Positions 6,347 through 7,472 of a stretch of 7,472 nucleotides of DNA are shown in pieces. Origin of the DNA: JAPLHV01 sp964464245 (lineage in GTDB: Bacteria > Caldisericota > JANLFM01); contig CAYXFH010000014.1 of assembly GCA_964464245.1 (NCBI GenBank), positions 1 to 7,472 on the forward strand. Reading direction: 5' to 3'. Position 1 is the first letter of the stretch. Each line of letters starts with the position of its first letter. A program made the position numbers and the translations under genes. Below the pieces are notes generated by a model. It was not told where the DNA came from and did not search any database. It worked only from the letters and a program-made list of their open reading frames with translations.

Positions 6347-7472
6347 CTAGAAGACGGGCAAGTAGCGCTCCAATTCCCAGGCGGTGACTTGCCGCCGGTA
6401 CTCTTGCCATTCCTGCGTTTTGGCTTCCAGGTACCGCTGATAAACATGCTCGCCCAGGGCTTGAGCCACCACCTCGTCCTTCTCCAGCTCCTCCACCGCC
6501 TCCCGTAAGGAACCCGGCAGGTGTGGCAAGTCACAGCTGTTCTTCAGGTGGTAAAGGTCCTCCTCGGAGGCCTCCGGCAGGGGCAAGTCGCGCTTAATCC
6601 CGTCCAAACCGCAAGCCAACATCACAGCGAAGGCCAGGTAGGGATTGCAGGAAGGATCAGGGCAGCGCAACTCCAAGCGGGTAGCTTCCGGTTGGTGCGG
6701 GTTGATGCGGGGGACGCGGATCAGGGCAGATCGGTTGGTGCAACCCCAAGAGATGTAGACAGGGGCTTCAAAGCCCGGAACCAAGCGTTTGTAGGAATTG
6801 ACCAGAGGCGCAAGCACAGCGCACATTCCACGGGCGTGGTGGAGCTGGCCGGCGATGAAGCGTTTGGCCAGCGCGGAAATGCCATAGGGATCCTGGCGAT
6901 CGACGAAGAGATTGCTGCCAGTCCCAAGATCGGTCAAGCTTTGATGCACGTGCAAACCCGAGCCGTTGATGCCGAAGATCGGTTTTGGCATGAAAGTGGC
7001 GTAGAGGTTGTTCCGTTGAGCCACCGCTTTCACAGTTAAACGCAAAGTGATGACATTGTCGGCGGTCTGCATCGCCGTGGCATAGCGGAAATCGATCTCG
7101 TGCTGGCCGATGGCTACCTCGTGGTGATGAGCCTCTACCTCGATGCCAAAGGAAGACAGAGCGTTGACCATCTGGCGACGCACTTGGGTAGCCACATCGG
7201 TGGAGACATCGAAATAGCCGGCGTGATCGTGAGGCTGAGCCGCGACGATGCCATCCGGCTGGGCCTTGAAGATGAAGAACTCCGGTTCCGGCCCTGTTTG
7301 AAAGGAGAAGCCCATTTTCTCGGCTTCGCCCAAGACGCGGCGCAGAACCTGACGTGGATCCCCGGCGAAGGGTTGGCCTTGCGGCGTGTACACATCGCAG
7401 ATAAAGCGGGCTGTCGTGGTGTCTTGACCGCGGTCCCAAGGGACGACGGCGAATGTATCCAGGTCGGGGACA
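6347..7472 (-). CDS. glnA: Type I glutamine synthetase, N-terminus beyond window edge
   Basis: Glutamine synthetase joins ammonia to glutamate using ATP and forms cytoplasmic dodecamers. The open frame reaches the right edge without a start: the visible part begins with VPDLDTFAVVPWDRGQDTTA, well inside the family, so about 70 N-terminal residues of the usual 440-450 are missing, including the ammonia-binding aspartate region. An in-frame GTG at 7391-7393 is internal, not the start. Catalytic signatures are intact: GPEPEF (7277-7294), GQHEIDFRYA (7079-7108), NGSGLHVHQ (6941-6967), the flap glutamate in PGFEAP, NRSALIRVP (6710-6736) and ELRCPDPSCNPYLA (6632-6673). The region that carries the adenylylated tyrosine (NLYDLP) in the GSI-beta type here reads IKRDLPLPEASEEDL, so this is a GSI-alpha-like enzyme, not controlled by adenylylation. 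It is convergent with hppA. Related ligases such as gamma-glutamylpolyamine synthetase are less likely but not excluded without the N-terminus. Confidence 0.95.
   Translation of the reverse strand, partial: VPDLDTFAVVPWDRGQDTTTARFICDVYTPQGQPFAGDPRQVLRRVLGEAEKMGFSFQTGPEPEFFIFKAQPDGIVAAQPHDHAGYFDVSTDVATQVRRQMVNALSSFGIEVEAHHHEVAIGQHEIDFRYATAMQTADNVITLRLTVKAVAQRNNLYATFMPKPIFGINGSGLHVHQSLTDLGTGSNLFVDRQDPYGISALAKRFIAGQLHHARGMCAVLAPLVNSYKRLVPGFEAPVYISWGCTNRSALIRVPRINPHQPEATRLELRCPDPSCNPYLAFAVMLACGLDGIKRDLPLPEASEEDLYHLKNSCDLPHLPGSLREAVEELEKDEVVAQALGEHVYQRYLEAKTQEWQEYRRQVTAWELERYLPVF

Noticed and set aside
7391..7393. GTG as start of the glutamine synthetase
   Set aside because: The same frame continues upstream to the window edge with conserved family sequence (DTFAVVPWDRG), so this codon is an internal valine.

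Overview
The window looks like a piece of bacterial chromosome with fairly high GC. It carries five protein genes, two of them cut by the window edges, and shows no RNA gene, insertion sequence, phage gene or CRISPR array. The gene set suggests a free-living bacterium: a separately encoded MacB-type ABC transporter with a long HlyD-type adaptor, a potassium-independent proton-pumping pyrophosphatase, and a type I glutamine synthetase without an adenylylation site. It is compatible with Chloroflexota or a similar deep-branching group, but that placement is inference and was not tested by any search.

Positions 1-3482 (minus strand) hold a compact three-gene operon read right to left: a membrane-anchored periplasmic-type adaptor (553 aa), an ABC ATPase (245 aa) and a MacB/FtsX-type permease (first 361 aa; the end lies off the left edge). 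Gene order matches the Bacillus YknX-YknY-YknZ arrangement. The genes are 3 bases apart (adaptor to ATPase) and overlap by 4 bases (ATPase to permease), so translation is probably coupled. The likely product is a tripartite exporter or toxin/antibiotic-resistance pump of unknown substrate.

Positions 3483-3873 form a 391-base divergent intergenic region. It contains a candidate promoter and a GNRA-loop hairpin for the exporter operon, a perfect 31-base palindrome, and a candidate promoter and leader hairpin for the gene to the right.

Positions 3874-6156 (plus strand) encode a complete membrane-bound pyrophosphatase (hppA, 760 aa), which couples PPi hydrolysis to proton pumping. The 190 bases after it hold an 18-base tandem duplication and two strong hairpins, which fit terminators for the convergent genes.

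Positions 6347-7472 (minus strand) hold the C-terminal 374 residues of a type I glutamine synthetase (glnA), whose N-terminus is off the right edge. The three transcription units look independent. I see ordinary housekeeping and transport functions here, and no convincing undescribed system. The points most worth a second look are the unusually long adaptor hairpin, the perfect palindrome and the structured intergenic DNA.
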